DNA of 35,062 nucleotides from a virus. A program made the position numbers and the translations under genes. Of the stretch, positions 1-8,624 are shown in pieces (position 1 is the first letter of the stretch; each line of letters starts with the position of its first letter). The stretch lies in the IMG/VR virus record IMGVR_UViG_3300030331_000519, positions 1-35,062 of that record; one strand, 5' to 3'. Under the pieces are notes generated by a model, which did no database searches, was not told the DNA's origin, and worked only from the letters and a program-made list of their open reading frames with translations.

Positions 1-237
1 TATACCTTTTACTCCGTCATACAGTTCACCTGTTACTGAATTAAAAATCATTCCAGGTTCTGCACCCTCAACATACTTACCATCACGTTTATTAACTTCT
101 GGTGAAAGTTGTCCTAGGATTTTAAGAAAAGGAAGGGCTAGATCTTCTTGACCTATTGCACCCAAACCTTTTGCTGCATCATCTTCAAATATATTTGTTG
201 GAAGTGGTGCAGACTTTTTCTCTGTTACTTGGTTCAT
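1..237 (-). CDS. Conserved marine-phage protein, 5' part only (79 codons visible)
   Basis: The gene starts with ATG at 237 and runs off the left edge, so only the first 79 residues are visible. AAGGAG lies 9 nt before the ATG, and the stop of the upstream gene is only 2 nt away, so the two share a transcript. The visible part has a polar N-terminus, then LALPFLKILGQLSPEVN, KYVEGAEPG and NSVTGELYDG. I recognise this pattern from conserved proteins of uncultured marine phages, usually found near replication genes. I know of no proven function and assign none. The missing C-terminus would be needed for domain assignment. Confidence 0.8.
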   Translation of the reverse strand, partial: MNQVTEKKSAPLPTNIFEDDAAKGLGAIGQEDLALPFLKILGQLSPEVNKRDGKYVEGAEPGMIFNSVTGELYDGVKGI

Positions 238-239
238 GT

Positions 240-788
240 TTATTTGCTCCTTGTTACTTTGGTTCTGTTTCCTGAGAACACGTTAAAAAGATCAGAGGGC
301 ATTTCTTGTCCAGACTCGAGACGCTCTCTGACCAATGCTTTAAGTGTCATGGGTTCAACCTTTAGTTTCTGGACAGGTTCATACCCTTGACCTTGCGCAA
401 GGATCGCATATTGCGATGCCTTGTTATCTTCGTTACGACCAAAAGAAACTGTAATCTCATTTTTAATAAGATCACCAAGGCCGTTTTCCCGAAGCCATGT
501 ATAGGCTGCCTCTTTATTCGCTGCCGAAATAGAAGCACCATAAACTGGTTTTACTTCAACTGAAGATCCATCTGCTAGTTTCAATGTAGAGATGTTCATC
601 TCTTGCATCATGGTAGGTATGACCTCTCCTGATACTAAATCAATGTGCCTCTTCAGTTCTTTTAATTCTTTTTCTTTTTGTTCTAAGTCGTCCTCTAATT
701 GTTTTAGTTTAACAACTTGATCAGACAAGGATTTTGCATCATTAACATTATTCAAATCTTGTCTTTGGTCTTCTTCAAAGTTAATCAT
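240..788 (-). CDS. Conserved phage protein with N-terminal coiled coil (182 aa)
   Basis: Residues about 18-55 are a charged heptad-like helix (VKLKQLEDDLEQKEKELKEL), so a coiled coil and oligomer are likely. The rest is a compact alpha/beta region with KLADGSSVEVKPVYGASIS, YTWLRENGLGDLIKNEITVSF and VEPMTLKALVRERLESG, a pattern common in marine and cyanobacterial phages. The ATG at 788 overlaps the upstream stop by 8 nt (ATGATTAA), which implies translational coupling. The function is unknown. Its place next to the partial gene at 1-237 suggests an early or DNA-metabolism role, but that is only inference. Confidence 0.8.
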   Translation of the reverse strand: MINFEEDQRQDLNNVNDAKSLSDQVVKLKQLEDDLEQKEKELKELKRHIDLVSGEVIPTMMQEMNISTLKLADGSSVEVKPVYGASISAANKEAAYTWLRENGLGDLIKNEITVSFGRNEDNKASQYAILAQGQGYEPVQKLKVEPMTLKALVRERLESGQEMPSDLFNVFSGNRTKVTRSK

Positions 789-1137
789 CTATTTCTCCTT
801 TCTCGTATAGATTAATTTTAATAGGATAATATTTTCTTTCTTGTTTATCCCATTTCAATAGATTGTATTTACCGTTAGTCATATCAGAAACAATAGAGCA
901 TGCAACACCTATGATAGCAGGATCACCTGTTAACAACAAATAATCATCAGGTTGAAAATCTTTTAAAAGTTTTCTTAATTTAAAAATTAATGGACCCGGT
1001 GAAAAAATTATTTGTGAAAGTTCTGGTAACAATGAAATAACTTTTCCGTAATCTGTAGCACCTACAATATTTATTTTAGGTGTTCCAGCTTTTGTACCAG
1101 GCACGTCTTGTATTAAATACACTATTCTTTCTTTCAT
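781..1137 (-). CDS. Conserved phage protein (118 aa), first gene of the leftward set
   Basis: I take the ATG at 1137 as the start. A TTG six bases upstream is in frame but poorer. The protein opens with KERIVYLIQDVPGT and contains FQPDDYLLLTGDPAIIGVA and LLKWDKQERKYYPIKI, a conserved small phage protein of unknown function. There is no Shine-Dalgarno sequence before the ATG. A promoter-like TTGACA-16-TATATT on the minus strand would place the transcript start almost at the ATG, so the mRNA may be leaderless. It diverges from the helicase gene and overlaps the next gene by 8 nt. Confidence 0.8.
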   Translation of the reverse strand: MKERIVYLIQDVPGTKAGTPKINIVGATDYGKVISLLPELSQIIFSPGPLIFKLRKLLKDFQPDDYLLLTGDPAIIGVACSIVSDMTNGKYNLLKWDKQERKYYPIKINLYEKGEIDD

Positions 1138-1165
1138 TGACAAACAATATAAAGATGTTTATATG
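1137..1165 (+). promoter_or_regulatory. Sigma70-like promoter for the SNF2 helicase
   Basis: A perfect TTGACA lies at 1137-1142, followed by a 17-nt spacer and TATATG at 1160-1165. The predicted transcript start is near 1172, about 20 nt before the helicase ATG at 1194. The -35 box overlaps the start codon of the divergent gene. Spacing and the -35 box are ideal; the -10 box matches four of six bases. Confidence 0.6.
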
Positions 1166-1173
1166 GATGTCAA
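1146..1173 (-). promoter_or_regulatory. Facing minus-strand promoter and inverted repeat
   Basis: On the minus strand TTGACA lies at 1173-1168 and TATATT at 1151-1146, with a 16-nt spacer. This faces and overlaps the plus-strand promoter. Both share an inverted repeat, ATATAAA-GATG-TTTATAT, at 1147-1164, with seven-base arms. The arrangement suits one regulator or polymerase choosing between two directions. The minus promoter would start close to the ATG at 1137. Confidence 0.5.
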
Positions 1174-1193
1174 TACAGAAAGAAGAAAAAGTT

Positions 1194-2627
1194 ATGAATT
1201 ATAAATTTAAAACGAAGCCATACGAGCATCAACTCGAGGCATTAAAAATGTCATGGGATAAACCCTACTTTGCATACTTTATGGAGATGGGTACGGGTAA
1301 GTCAAAAGTATTAATAGATAATATATCTATGCTTTATGATAATGGTAAAATCAATGGTGTCCTAATTGTGGCGCCCAAAGGTGTAGTAAAAAACTGGTAT
1401 GAAAACGAAATACCTACTCACCTTGTAGACCATATAGAACATAAAACTGTTTTATGGCAATCGTTAATTACTAAATCACAAACTAAAAAATTAGATACAC
1501 TGTTTGAAACAGGAGAAGATCTGCACATATTAATTATGAATGTAGAAGCATTGTCTACCAAAAAAGGTTATGACTTTGCACAAAAATTTTTATTCTCTCA
1601 TAGATCCATGATGGCAATTGATGAGTCTACTACAATAAAAAACCCAGAAGCAAAACGCACTAAAAACATATGTCAACTAGGTTTAGCGACTAAATACAAT
1701 AGGATTCTTACAGGATCTCCTGTAACCAAATCACCATTAGATTTGTATAAACAATGTGATTTTTTAATGCCAGAATTATTGGGTCATTCTTCTTATTATT
1801 CTTTTAGAACTAGATATGCTGTAATGAGAACAGCTCATTTTGGTGGTCGATCAGTACAAATAGTTGTAGGTTATAGAAATTTAGAAGAGCTGTCAGAAAA
1901 ATTAAAAGAATTCTCTTATAGAGTATTAAAAGATGAGTGTTTAGATTTACCTAAAAAAACATTTATGAAGCGTATTATTAATTTAACTCCTGATCAATTA
2001 AAAGCATACAAACAAATGAAAGAAATTGCTCATGCAAGTTTTAAAGGCAAGACAATGACCACAGCCACAGTGTTGACTCAATTAATGAGACTTCAACAAA
2101 TAACTTGTGGTAATTTTACTGCTGATGATGGGACTCTAGTTGACCTAGATACCAATAGACTACCAGAATTAATGAATGTGTTGCATGAAGTAGAGGGTAA
2201 AGTAGTTATATGGGCCCACTTTCAAAGAGATGTTCATAGAATAATCGAAGCTATTCGTAAAGAGTTTGGAGATAACACTTTTGTTGATTATTATGGTTTG
2301 ACTCCACAAGAAGATAGACAGAAAAATATTAAAAAATTTCAAGATAAAAAATCTTCTTACAGATTCTTTGTGGGGACAACCCAAACAGGTGGGTATGGAA
2401 TTACATTAACTGCTGCATCAACTATGGTTTATTATTCTAATGGTTATGACTTAGAAAAAAGACAACAATCAGAAGCTAGAATAGATCGTATAGGTCAAGA
2501 ACAACCCATGACATACGTAGATATTATTTGTGAAGATACAGTTGATGATAAAATTGTAAGAGCTTTACGAAAAAAAGTAGACATAGCAACACAGATAATG
2601 GGAGAGGAGCTAAAAGAATGGATTTAA
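1194..2627 (+). CDS. SNF2-type superfamily 2 helicase/ATPase (477 aa)
   Basis: This is an ATP-dependent DNA translocase or helicase. Motif I is MGTGKS (residues 32-37), motif II is DEST (143-146) in place of DEAH, and motif III is LTGSP (172-176). The C-terminal domain has KVVIWAHF, TGGYGITLTAAS and motif VI EARIDRIGQ (427-435) with both arginines, so the enzyme looks complete. I choose the ATG at 1194 because the Q-motif-like region KPYEHQLEAL follows at once; 38 upstream codons are open but would overlap the divergent gene. It is the only large plus-strand gene. Known phage relatives act in replication, recombination or repair; the exact role here is unknown. Confidence 0.9.
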   Translation: MNYKFKTKPYEHQLEALKMSWDKPYFAYFMEMGTGKSKVLIDNISMLYDNGKINGVLIVAPKGVVKNWYENEIPTHLVDHIEHKTVLWQSLITKSQTKKLDTLFETGEDLHILIMNVEALSTKKGYDFAQKFLFSHRSMMAIDESTTIKNPEAKRTKNICQLGLATKYNRILTGSPVTKSPLDLYKQCDFLMPELLGHSSYYSFRTRYAVMRTAHFGGRSVQIVVGYRNLEELSEKLKEFSYRVLKDECLDLPKKTFMKRIINLTPDQLKAYKQMKEIAHASFKGKTMTTATVLTQLMRLQQITCGNFTADDGTLVDLDTNRLPELMNVLHEVEGKVVIWAHFQRDVHRIIEAIRKEFGDNTFVDYYGLTPQEDRQKNIKKFQDKKSSYRFFVGTTQTGGYGITLTAASTMVYYSNGYDLEKRQQSEARIDRIGQEQPMTYVDIICEDTVDDKIVRALRKKVDIATQIMGEELKEWI

Positions 2628-2698
2628 GACCTGGTGTAGTTATAAGAATGGGGCTCTGGATTAGTCTTGTTATGTGTATTTTGTGGGTGTTAAACTAA
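2618..2698 (+). CDS. 26-aa single-span membrane peptide coupled to the helicase
   Basis: The ATG at 2618 lies inside the last codons of the helicase gene (10-nt overlap). It is preceded by a strong GAGGAG at 8-nt spacing, the best Shine-Dalgarno near this region. The product starts MDLRPGVVIRM and continues with a hydrophobic span GLWISLVMCILWVLN that ends the protein, so it is one short transmembrane helix with a basic N-terminus. Its stop overlaps the end of the convergent M15 peptidase gene by 9 nt. Size and topology would fit a holin, antiholin or regulatory micropeptide, but no homology is recognised. Confidence 0.6.
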   Translation: MDLRPGVVIRMGLWISLVMCILWVLN

Positions 2699-3166
2699 AT
2701 CTCTAGCAGATCCAATTACAGGTTTATATTTGGTTTTACCTTCTGATTTGTACGCGTGTAAGAATTGTTTTCTAGGTTGATCAGACGTGTAACTGCAGTG
2801 TATCCAGCCGCTGTTTGGTTCTCCAGGTGTGTAGAACTCAAGTATAAGCTGATCATAGTCTAGGTTCTTATTGATCCAGTCAGCTAGCTCCGCATTGTCT
2901 GTACCCATACATTCGAAATCGGCCGCCTCGGCCTTGGCATGTTGACTGTTTATCGAGCTACCTATCTTTAGGCACAGCTGCTCTGAACGGAATCCTGACG
3001 TTACCTTTACTCTGCCGAAGTGGTCACGCACTGGCTGTAAAATATTTTCACACAATGCTTTTAGTTTTTCTATCTGACCTGAGTTAGGATTATTATTGAT
3101 GTCCAACCTGATAGCAGTGTCGGATTTAATTAATTCTTGAAGAGTAAAATTACGTGAAAGATCCAT
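2690..3166 (-). CDS. Peptidase M15-type endolysin (158 aa)
   Basis: This is a probable zinc peptidase that cuts peptidoglycan cross-links at lysis. The M15 signature is intact: SQHAKAEAADFE supplies His76 and Asp83, and GWIHCSY supplies His123. FTLQELIKS near the N-terminus and VTSGFRS at 55-61 are typical of the M15_3 group. There is no signal peptide, so it needs a holin to reach the wall; the XhlA-like gene directly upstream fits. The length is normal for a single-domain phage M15 enzyme. It could also act from the virion at entry, since the internal virion genes are immediately upstream. Confidence 0.9.
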   Translation of the reverse strand: MDLSRNFTLQELIKSDTAIRLDINNNPNSGQIEKLKALCENILQPVRDHFGRVKVTSGFRSEQLCLKIGSSINSQHAKAEAADFECMGTDNAELADWINKNLDYDQLILEFYTPGEPNSGWIHCSYTSDQPRKQFLHAYKSEGKTKYKPVIGSARDLV

Positions 3167-3167
3167 T

Positions 3168-3356
3168 TTATTTTGTAATTAAAGTAAATATAACGTATGC
3201 CATTCCTGTTATCAAGGCTCCAGTTGATACCAATAGTATACTTTCCACCCTGTTTATTTGGTGTTCAAGCTTATGTATTTTATCATGAGTCTGCTTTTGC
3301 ATTATTCTGCAAAGCTTTTCATGTTCTTCAATTTTTTGTAATGCGTTTTTAGCCAT
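3168..3356 (-). CDS. XhlA-like holin or lysis accessory protein (62 aa)
   Basis: The ATG at 3356 (MAKNALQKIEEHEKL) overlaps the end of the 1323-aa gene by 8 nt (ATGGCTAA). The reading frame is open further upstream, but that part would lie inside the larger gene. Residues about 5-38 are a charged amphipathic helix, and residues about 39-60 (SILLVSTGALITGMAYVIF) form one membrane span with a lysine end. This is the XhlA/hemolysin layout. One nucleotide separates it from the M15 peptidase, making a compact holin-endolysin pair. The call is by architecture, not close sequence identity. Confidence 0.7.
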   Translation of the reverse strand: MAKNALQKIEEHEKLCRIMQKQTHDKIHKLEHQINRVESILLVSTGALITGMAYVIFTLITK

Positions 3357-6300
3357 TTGGAAATAGTGTAGCAAACCGTTGTGCGTTTGTCGAGTCTGTT
3401 TGTTGTACTTGTGAAGATAAAATATTAGCATCTATTGGAGCTGTGTTAACACCTGTTGGTAAAGATGCTGCATCAGCACCACCTGGTTTAGGTAATAAAG
3501 GATTTTCTATAAATGGAAAATCATCAGTTAATGTTAAATTTAAAAGATCTCTTTGAATCTGTTGAATTACAGGTATTGTTTTAATAAACGGATTGTCTAC
3601 TTTTCTGTTTAATCTTTCAGATAATTTTTCTGCATTAGTTTTAAATTTTAATTGTACACCTTCTGATATTTTTAAAGGTCTAAATAACTCTCTTTTCAAA
3701 CCAGCTAAATCACTTCTTGTTAATCTTCCTTTAACAGCTTTTTCAAAATCTATTCCTCTTAGTCCTAACAACTCAGCAGCATCTATATCTTTTTTCATTT
3801 CTTTTCTAACATTAAACAATGATCTGTTTGCATCTATAAATGCATCAATAATTTCATACGGTTCAACTGGTCCACCTTTTAAAACTTTTGACGTAAATAA
3901 TTTTCTAGAGTTTCTAACTCCATCTTGATAATCTGCTATTTTAAAAGCTATACTTCTTTCAGGTTCTAGTTCTACTGCTCTAAATCCAAACAATCCTGCA
4001 AACTCTGGACCAAAATCATATGTTTGACCGTACTCACTGACAACGTCATCTCCTCCAATAAGTTTTTTAACTCCAGGGAATTTAGTAATTACATCTACCG
4101 ATTTTATTGATCTATCTATTCTTGCTAATTGATTTAATGAAAATGGCATTTGAGCTTCAACTAAATGTTTAAATATGTTTGAAGCTTTTTCACCTGGTTG
4201 CATCTCATCGTTGTATACTTCTTTTCCAGACTTTGTGATGCCACCTCTTCCAAGTAAAGGAGATACATCTAACACAGCTTCTGTCCAAATAGATTCACTG
4301 ATAAATGGCTCACCCAACTCTTTCATTGCAAGCATTCCACCATAAATAAAATCATCAATTATACCGTCGTTATCTTGTTCACCTGCAGCAACGGCATTTA
4401 TTACAGTTTGTATTGGTCTTACTAGTGTGTCGTAAGCATTTGCATGACTAAAATCCATGTATTTAAATTTACCTGTTATTTTGTCTTTAATAGGTACAAT
4501 TGTTGAATTTTTAGACCAGTCAGCAACATATCTTTTTATTGCTTGTAATTCTTCATTTGAAACATCGTAAAGTGTTTTACCTATTTCTGTAGCAGCATAT
4601 GGCACAGCTGCAACTGTAGCTCCAAAACCAAATAATCGTGTAAAACCTGTGGCCATGAACGGTCTAATCTTAGTTCCATCTGCTTTTGTTATCGTGCCAG
4701 TTATTTCATCTAAAGCTGTTCTAACTATGTTTGTACCTGTTCTCATTATTTCTGCAGGGAAAGACATAAAGTTTCCAATCGGATATTTTCTTAAACCCTG
4801 TATGAATTCAGAAACATAGTCATAGTTTGGTATATTATTTTTAACAATATCAGCTGCTTCTTCTTTTAAATATCTTTCATAAATTTTATTGTTTGGTCTA
4901 AATACTCTTTTGACTCCTTTTCTATCTATGAACACTTCTCCTTCTTTTAAATTTCTAGCAAGAGATGCTGCAAGTCTATCTTTTTCAACAGCAAAAGAAT
5001 ATATTTTCCAAAAATCGTCCTCCGCTGTATATAAATCTTGTGATATAGATTTTAATTTTGACAGAGGTTTTAACAAAGCTCTCATACCTCTATCGGTTGT
5101 CATTGTTGCACCAAAGTTTACGTCTTCTAATAGTCTCGAAAGATCTCCAAGTCTTACATTTGAGTTTACAACACCAAGCTCAAGCAATTCTTCATATAAC
5201 TCATTTTGTTTTCTTGTACCTATTAAACCTGTTTGTAAAGATTGATATGCATTTTTAATTGCTTTTGCTTTTAAAGGGTTCAACGGAAGTATACCATTTG
5301 CTGCTGCAAACGCACCCGCACTTACAAAATTACGTAAGTGTGTTACAGGAGATAAAATTGTTTTTGCAATTTGTGATGTGGCTTTAGGGTACAAAACTAA
5401 GTTGTTATACACCTGCATACCAAAGCTAGGATCTTTTGTTACCGTAGATGTTTGTTCTAATGCATCAGCTACACCTTTTAATGCGTATTTACCATTTAAT
5501 GGATTTGTAACACCAGCCTCTAGTTTTCTACCAAGGTCTATTTTAATTTGTTTTATATCCGTGCCTAACGCATCAACAGCCTCATCGTAAGTATCATATA
5601 TCATACCTCGTTTACCATTAGCTTTTAGTGCATCTGATTCTTTTAAGATGTCGTCAAAGAAAACATTTCTTCTTGATAGAACAGATAGCTTAGATGTTCC
5701 AGCTAATATAGTTTGCATTGGATTTTTATTCTTACCTAACAATTGTTCAAATACTTCTCTATCCGCTTGTTTAGTTATGTTAGTAATATTGATTGTGCCA
5801 TTAAAATCTGCAACATCTTTCATTGCAGTTTTACCAACAAAGAAAGTTGGTATTTTAAAAAATGGATCGTTAGGTTTATCCATTTTAAAACCACCAGGTA
5901 ATTTAGCAGTATCAACAATTTGTTTAACATAACTTTGTGCTTGTTCTTGACTTATGGGTTTACCTTGTTGTCTAGCTGTCGCCATAAATAATTTTTCTGC
6001 TGCTTCAACAGCTTCTCTTGTAGGTGTGTAAGATAAAAACGGAAGTATAGATTTGTTTTGAAATACATCGTAGGTAGAACCAAGATAGTTTTTAAATTTT
6101 GTGCCAAATAATTTTTTGAACTCACCTAGTTCTTTGTCATCAAGTCTTTTACCTAATGAAGAAAACAAGTCCTGCCATCTATTTCTAATTGCATTTATAT
6201 TTGCAAACAATTCTGTCTCTACTGCTGTTGCTTTTTTGCCATCTAAATGTTTTCTAATAGTTTCTGATACTTTAAATTTTTTCTTACTAGGGTCTAAAAA

Positions 6301-7320
6301 CTCAAATTGTATTTTACCACTTTTACTTACAGTAGGTTTACCACTTAACAATAATTCATTTACTTCTTCTAAAAATGCATTTCTATTTTTTGCAGATTGT
6401 GCATTAGCGACTGTTCTCCACGCAGGAAATACAGCATCTATTAACTTGTCTGTGTCTCTAGAAATATTCTTTGCAAGAACTGTATCTGTTGATCTTAAAC
6501 CTTTTTGAGTTCTTTCTAATTTAAAAAACTCCTCCGTTTTCTTACCTCTGGCTCTTAATGCACCACCAATTTTGTCATAAAATTTATCTAATAAATCATT
6601 GCTGTATTGTAATTCGTTCCCTCTTTTTGCAAGATTTTTTATTATTGCACCTGTACCTCCAAGCACACCAGTAAACAATGCTCCTTCAGTTCCAAATTTA
6701 ACTCTGTTTATAATATCTCTTAATGCTGCTTCAGAACCTTCTAAACCTTCTTCTCTATCTATTTCTGTTGGACCACCTAACGCATCACCTAACGTACCAG
6801 CATTTTGTACGTCACCAATAAATACTCCTTCGGCAATACCACCGGCTGTTGTGCCTGCAAAAAACTTTGCAGCTTTACCTTTTTTATTTAACTCTTGTGC
6901 AACGTCTGCACCTTTCTTTAATTTTTTACCAGCTTCTCCTGTAATTTTAAAATAATTACCGGCTTTCTTTGCTCTTACTGCAGCGTTGGCTAAACTAGAT
7001 CCAATTTTAAAACCCACACCACCTGGTACACCAACGTTAACTAAAAGTTCTGCGATCTTACCTGCAGTAGTGGCTTCTGCCATTTCATCTAGTTCTGTTA
7101 GATCGTCAAAATATTTTTCTATTTCTGCGGCTTTGTTTGTATCGTTTAACAAATCGTATACACTTGCACCAAGAGACATTACACCTTTTGGTAGCTGTAT
7201 AAATCCTGAACCTATTCCTGCAAAAATAGATTGTAATGTACCAATGTCAGAATATTTTTCTGCTTCTGGTTGAAGATCTCTGTCCTCTTCAACAGTAAGA
7301 ATTTCTCCTCGAGTCTTCAT
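3349..7320 (-). CDS. Very large internal virion / DNA-ejection protein (1323 aa)
   Basis: This is the largest gene of the window. It starts at ATG 7320 with GGGGG a few bases upstream and follows the 431-aa gene after 8 nt. The protein is mostly helical, with several Gly/Ala-rich hydrophobic stretches such as SIFAGIGSGFIQLPKG near residue 30, KFFAGTTAGGIAEGVFIG near 150, and LFGFGATVAAVPYAATEIG near 920. These could insert into membrane. Large proteins at this place in podoviruses, between tail and lysis genes, are packaged in the head and ejected with DNA. I see no lytic transglycosylase motif. Function is inferred from position, size and composition. Confidence 0.65.
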   Translation of the reverse strand: MKTRGEILTVEEDRDLQPEAEKYSDIGTLQSIFAGIGSGFIQLPKGVMSLGASVYDLLNDTNKAAEIEKYFDDLTELDEMAEATTAGKIAELLVNVGVPGGVGFKIGSSLANAAVRAKKAGNYFKITGEAGKKLKKGADVAQELNKKGKAAKFFAGTTAGGIAEGVFIGDVQNAGTLGDALGGPTEIDREEGLEGSEAALRDIINRVKFGTEGALFTGVLGGTGAIIKNLAKRGNELQYSNDLLDKFYDKIGGALRARGKKTEEFFKLERTQKGLRSTDTVLAKNISRDTDKLIDAVFPAWRTVANAQSAKNRNAFLEEVNELLLSGKPTVSKSGKIQFEFLDPSKKKFKVSETIRKHLDGKKATAVETELFANINAIRNRWQDLFSSLGKRLDDKELGEFKKLFGTKFKNYLGSTYDVFQNKSILPFLSYTPTREAVEAAEKLFMATARQQGKPISQEQAQSYVKQIVDTAKLPGGFKMDKPNDPFFKIPTFFVGKTAMKDVADFNGTINITNITKQADREVFEQLLGKNKNPMQTILAGTSKLSVLSRRNVFFDDILKESDALKANGKRGMIYDTYDEAVDALGTDIKQIKIDLGRKLEAGVTNPLNGKYALKGVADALEQTSTVTKDPSFGMQVYNNLVLYPKATSQIAKTILSPVTHLRNFVSAGAFAAANGILPLNPLKAKAIKNAYQSLQTGLIGTRKQNELYEELLELGVVNSNVRLGDLSRLLEDVNFGATMTTDRGMRALLKPLSKLKSISQDLYTAEDDFWKIYSFAVEKDRLAASLARNLKEGEVFIDRKGVKRVFRPNNKIYERYLKEEAADIVKNNIPNYDYVSEFIQGLRKYPIGNFMSFPAEIMRTGTNIVRTALDEITGTITKADGTKIRPFMATGFTRLFGFGATVAAVPYAATEIGKTLYDVSNEELQAIKRYVADWSKNSTIVPIKDKITGKFKYMDFSHANAYDTLVRPIQTVINAVAAGEQDNDGIIDDFIYGGMLAMKELGEPFISESIWTEAVLDVSPLLGRGGITKSGKEVYNDEMQPGEKASNIFKHLVEAQMPFSLNQLARIDRSIKSVDVITKFPGVKKLIGGDDVVSEYGQTYDFGPEFAGLFGFRAVELEPERSIAFKIADYQDGVRNSRKLFTSKVLKGGPVEPYEIIDAFIDANRSLFNVRKEMKKDIDAAELLGLRGIDFEKAVKGRLTRSDLAGLKRELFRPLKISEGVQLKFKTNAEKLSERLNRKVDNPFIKTIPVIQQIQRDLLNLTLTDDFPFIENPLLPKPGGADAASLPTGVNTAPIDANILSSQVQQTDSTNAQRFATLFPNG

Positions 7321-7328
7321 CTAGCCCC

Positions 7329-8624
7329 CTATGTGCCACTGCCATAATCTGCTTGGAAGACCAGCTCTGGTTCTCCGGCTGCGTTTTGACCTACAACATA
7401 AAGTGTTGTTCCTTCAATAACATAATTTCCTACTGGGAAGTCTTGAGGTATGTCTGCTCTAGTTCCAAACCTAGGATCTTTGTCTATATTTATAACTTTA
7501 CCTGCTCCTATTGAAGCAGCGACAGCAGAGAATAAAGCTACGTTATCTAAAGTTCCGTATGTGCTTTTACTTAAAGCAGTTAAAATATTTTCATCAATTG
7601 TTTTTGCACCTCTTGTAAAGATATCCAAGTCATTACCTGTTAAACCTATTTTCTTACCAAACTCGTTTCTTTTTTCTTCGATAGATTTACCAGTTCTGTC
7701 AGTGCCATATTGTTTTTTAATTTTTGCTTGATACTCAGCAAGTTTCATTGAATCAGACAACGCTCGTTTTCTCTTAGTTTCATCGTCTTCCATAGCTGTT
7801 TCTCTTTCATATTCTTTTAACGCAGCAATTTGTTTTATTTTATCTGCATCGTCATAAGCTGTAGCACCTGAAGCAAAAGCTGCATCTAATGCACCTTGTA
7901 CTCCACCCTCTGTTAATCCTCTTCTAATAGCTTCTATGAGTTGGTAATTACCTCTTTTAACAGCTCTATCGTATCCTAATATTTCTCTAAGTTTTTTTCT
8001 ATCAGTTAATTTTTTTTCATCTGGATCTTCTACTATTTTTCTTTTTTCATCAGGCACATACGATCCAGGTATGTTAGATGTATCTTCAGGTAATTCTCCT
8101 TTTGTATAGTATTCATCATCAACTACATCTTCTTCTGTTATAGTATCAACATCAGCGAAAGCAGCACCCCCTCCTTTTGCTGGTTCCATTTTTGGTAGTT
8201 TACTTAGAATATCTTCTTTTAAAGCTGTAGAAAAAGCTATTTTATTTTTTGTTCTAGGTGATACAAACTTAGGTAATTTTGCATATTCTTCTCCTGGAAT
8301 ACCGGATGAAGAAAGTCTAAATATACTGTCATCAAATATAGATCTACCTTCTTTAAATAAATCATCGTATCTATATCCAAACTGAGGTTTGTCTGTTCTT
8401 TGATTAAAAAACATATTTGTTCTGTCTAGACCAGGTATTGTAGTTTCACTTGGTGGTGGAGTAACAAATACTCTTTTTAAAAAATCGTCATAATCCTCTT
8501 TAGTGTATGCGCTAGTTCCAAAAGCACCTTGATTGTATTTTCTTCTTGGTTCTTGAATACCATCCATGATCCCTTCTTTAATAGGACCACCCATTCTAAA
8601 CATTGGTCTGTTTAATGGTTTCAT
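7329..8624 (-). CDS. Putative internal virion protein with MGGPIKEGIM leader (431 aa)
   Basis: The start overlaps the upstream stop as TAATG at 8624. The N-terminus, NRPMFRMGGPIKEGIMDG, is a short pattern I recognise at the start of structural proteins from uncultured marine phages. The middle is acidic (TITEEDVVDDEYY) and helical (DADKIKQIAALKEYERET). The C-terminus is predicted beta-rich, with VGNYVIEGTTLYVVGQN. There is no enzyme motif. It belongs to the block of four to five genes between nozzle and lysis genes that I interpret as ejection proteins. Confidence 0.6.
   Translation of the reverse strand: MKPLNRPMFRMGGPIKEGIMDGIQEPRRKYNQGAFGTSAYTKEDYDDFLKRVFVTPPPSETTIPGLDRTNMFFNQRTDKPQFGYRYDDLFKEGRSIFDDSIFRLSSSGIPGEEYAKLPKFVSPRTKNKIAFSTALKEDILSKLPKMEPAKGGGAAFADVDTITEEDVVDDEYYTKGELPEDTSNIPGSYVPDEKRKIVEDPDEKKLTDRKKLREILGYDRAVKRGNYQLIEAIRRGLTEGGVQGALDAAFASGATAYDDADKIKQIAALKEYERETAMEDDETKRKRALSDSMKLAEYQAKIKKQYGTDRTGKSIEEKRNEFGKKIGLTGNDLDIFTRGAKTIDENILTALSKSTYGTLDNVALFSAVAASIGAGKVINIDKDPRFGTRADIPQDFPVGNYVIEGTTLYVVGQNAAGEPELVFQADYGSGT

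Noticed and set aside
1080-1193. Upstream extension of the helicase by 38 codons
   Set aside because: It would overlap the divergent gene and place the start before the promoter; ATG 1194 begins the conserved domain.
3593-7273. Several plus-strand open frames opposite the 1323-aa gene
   Set aside because: Ser/Phe/Leu-rich mirror translations with no ribosome sites; the minus frame is continuous and has normal codon use.
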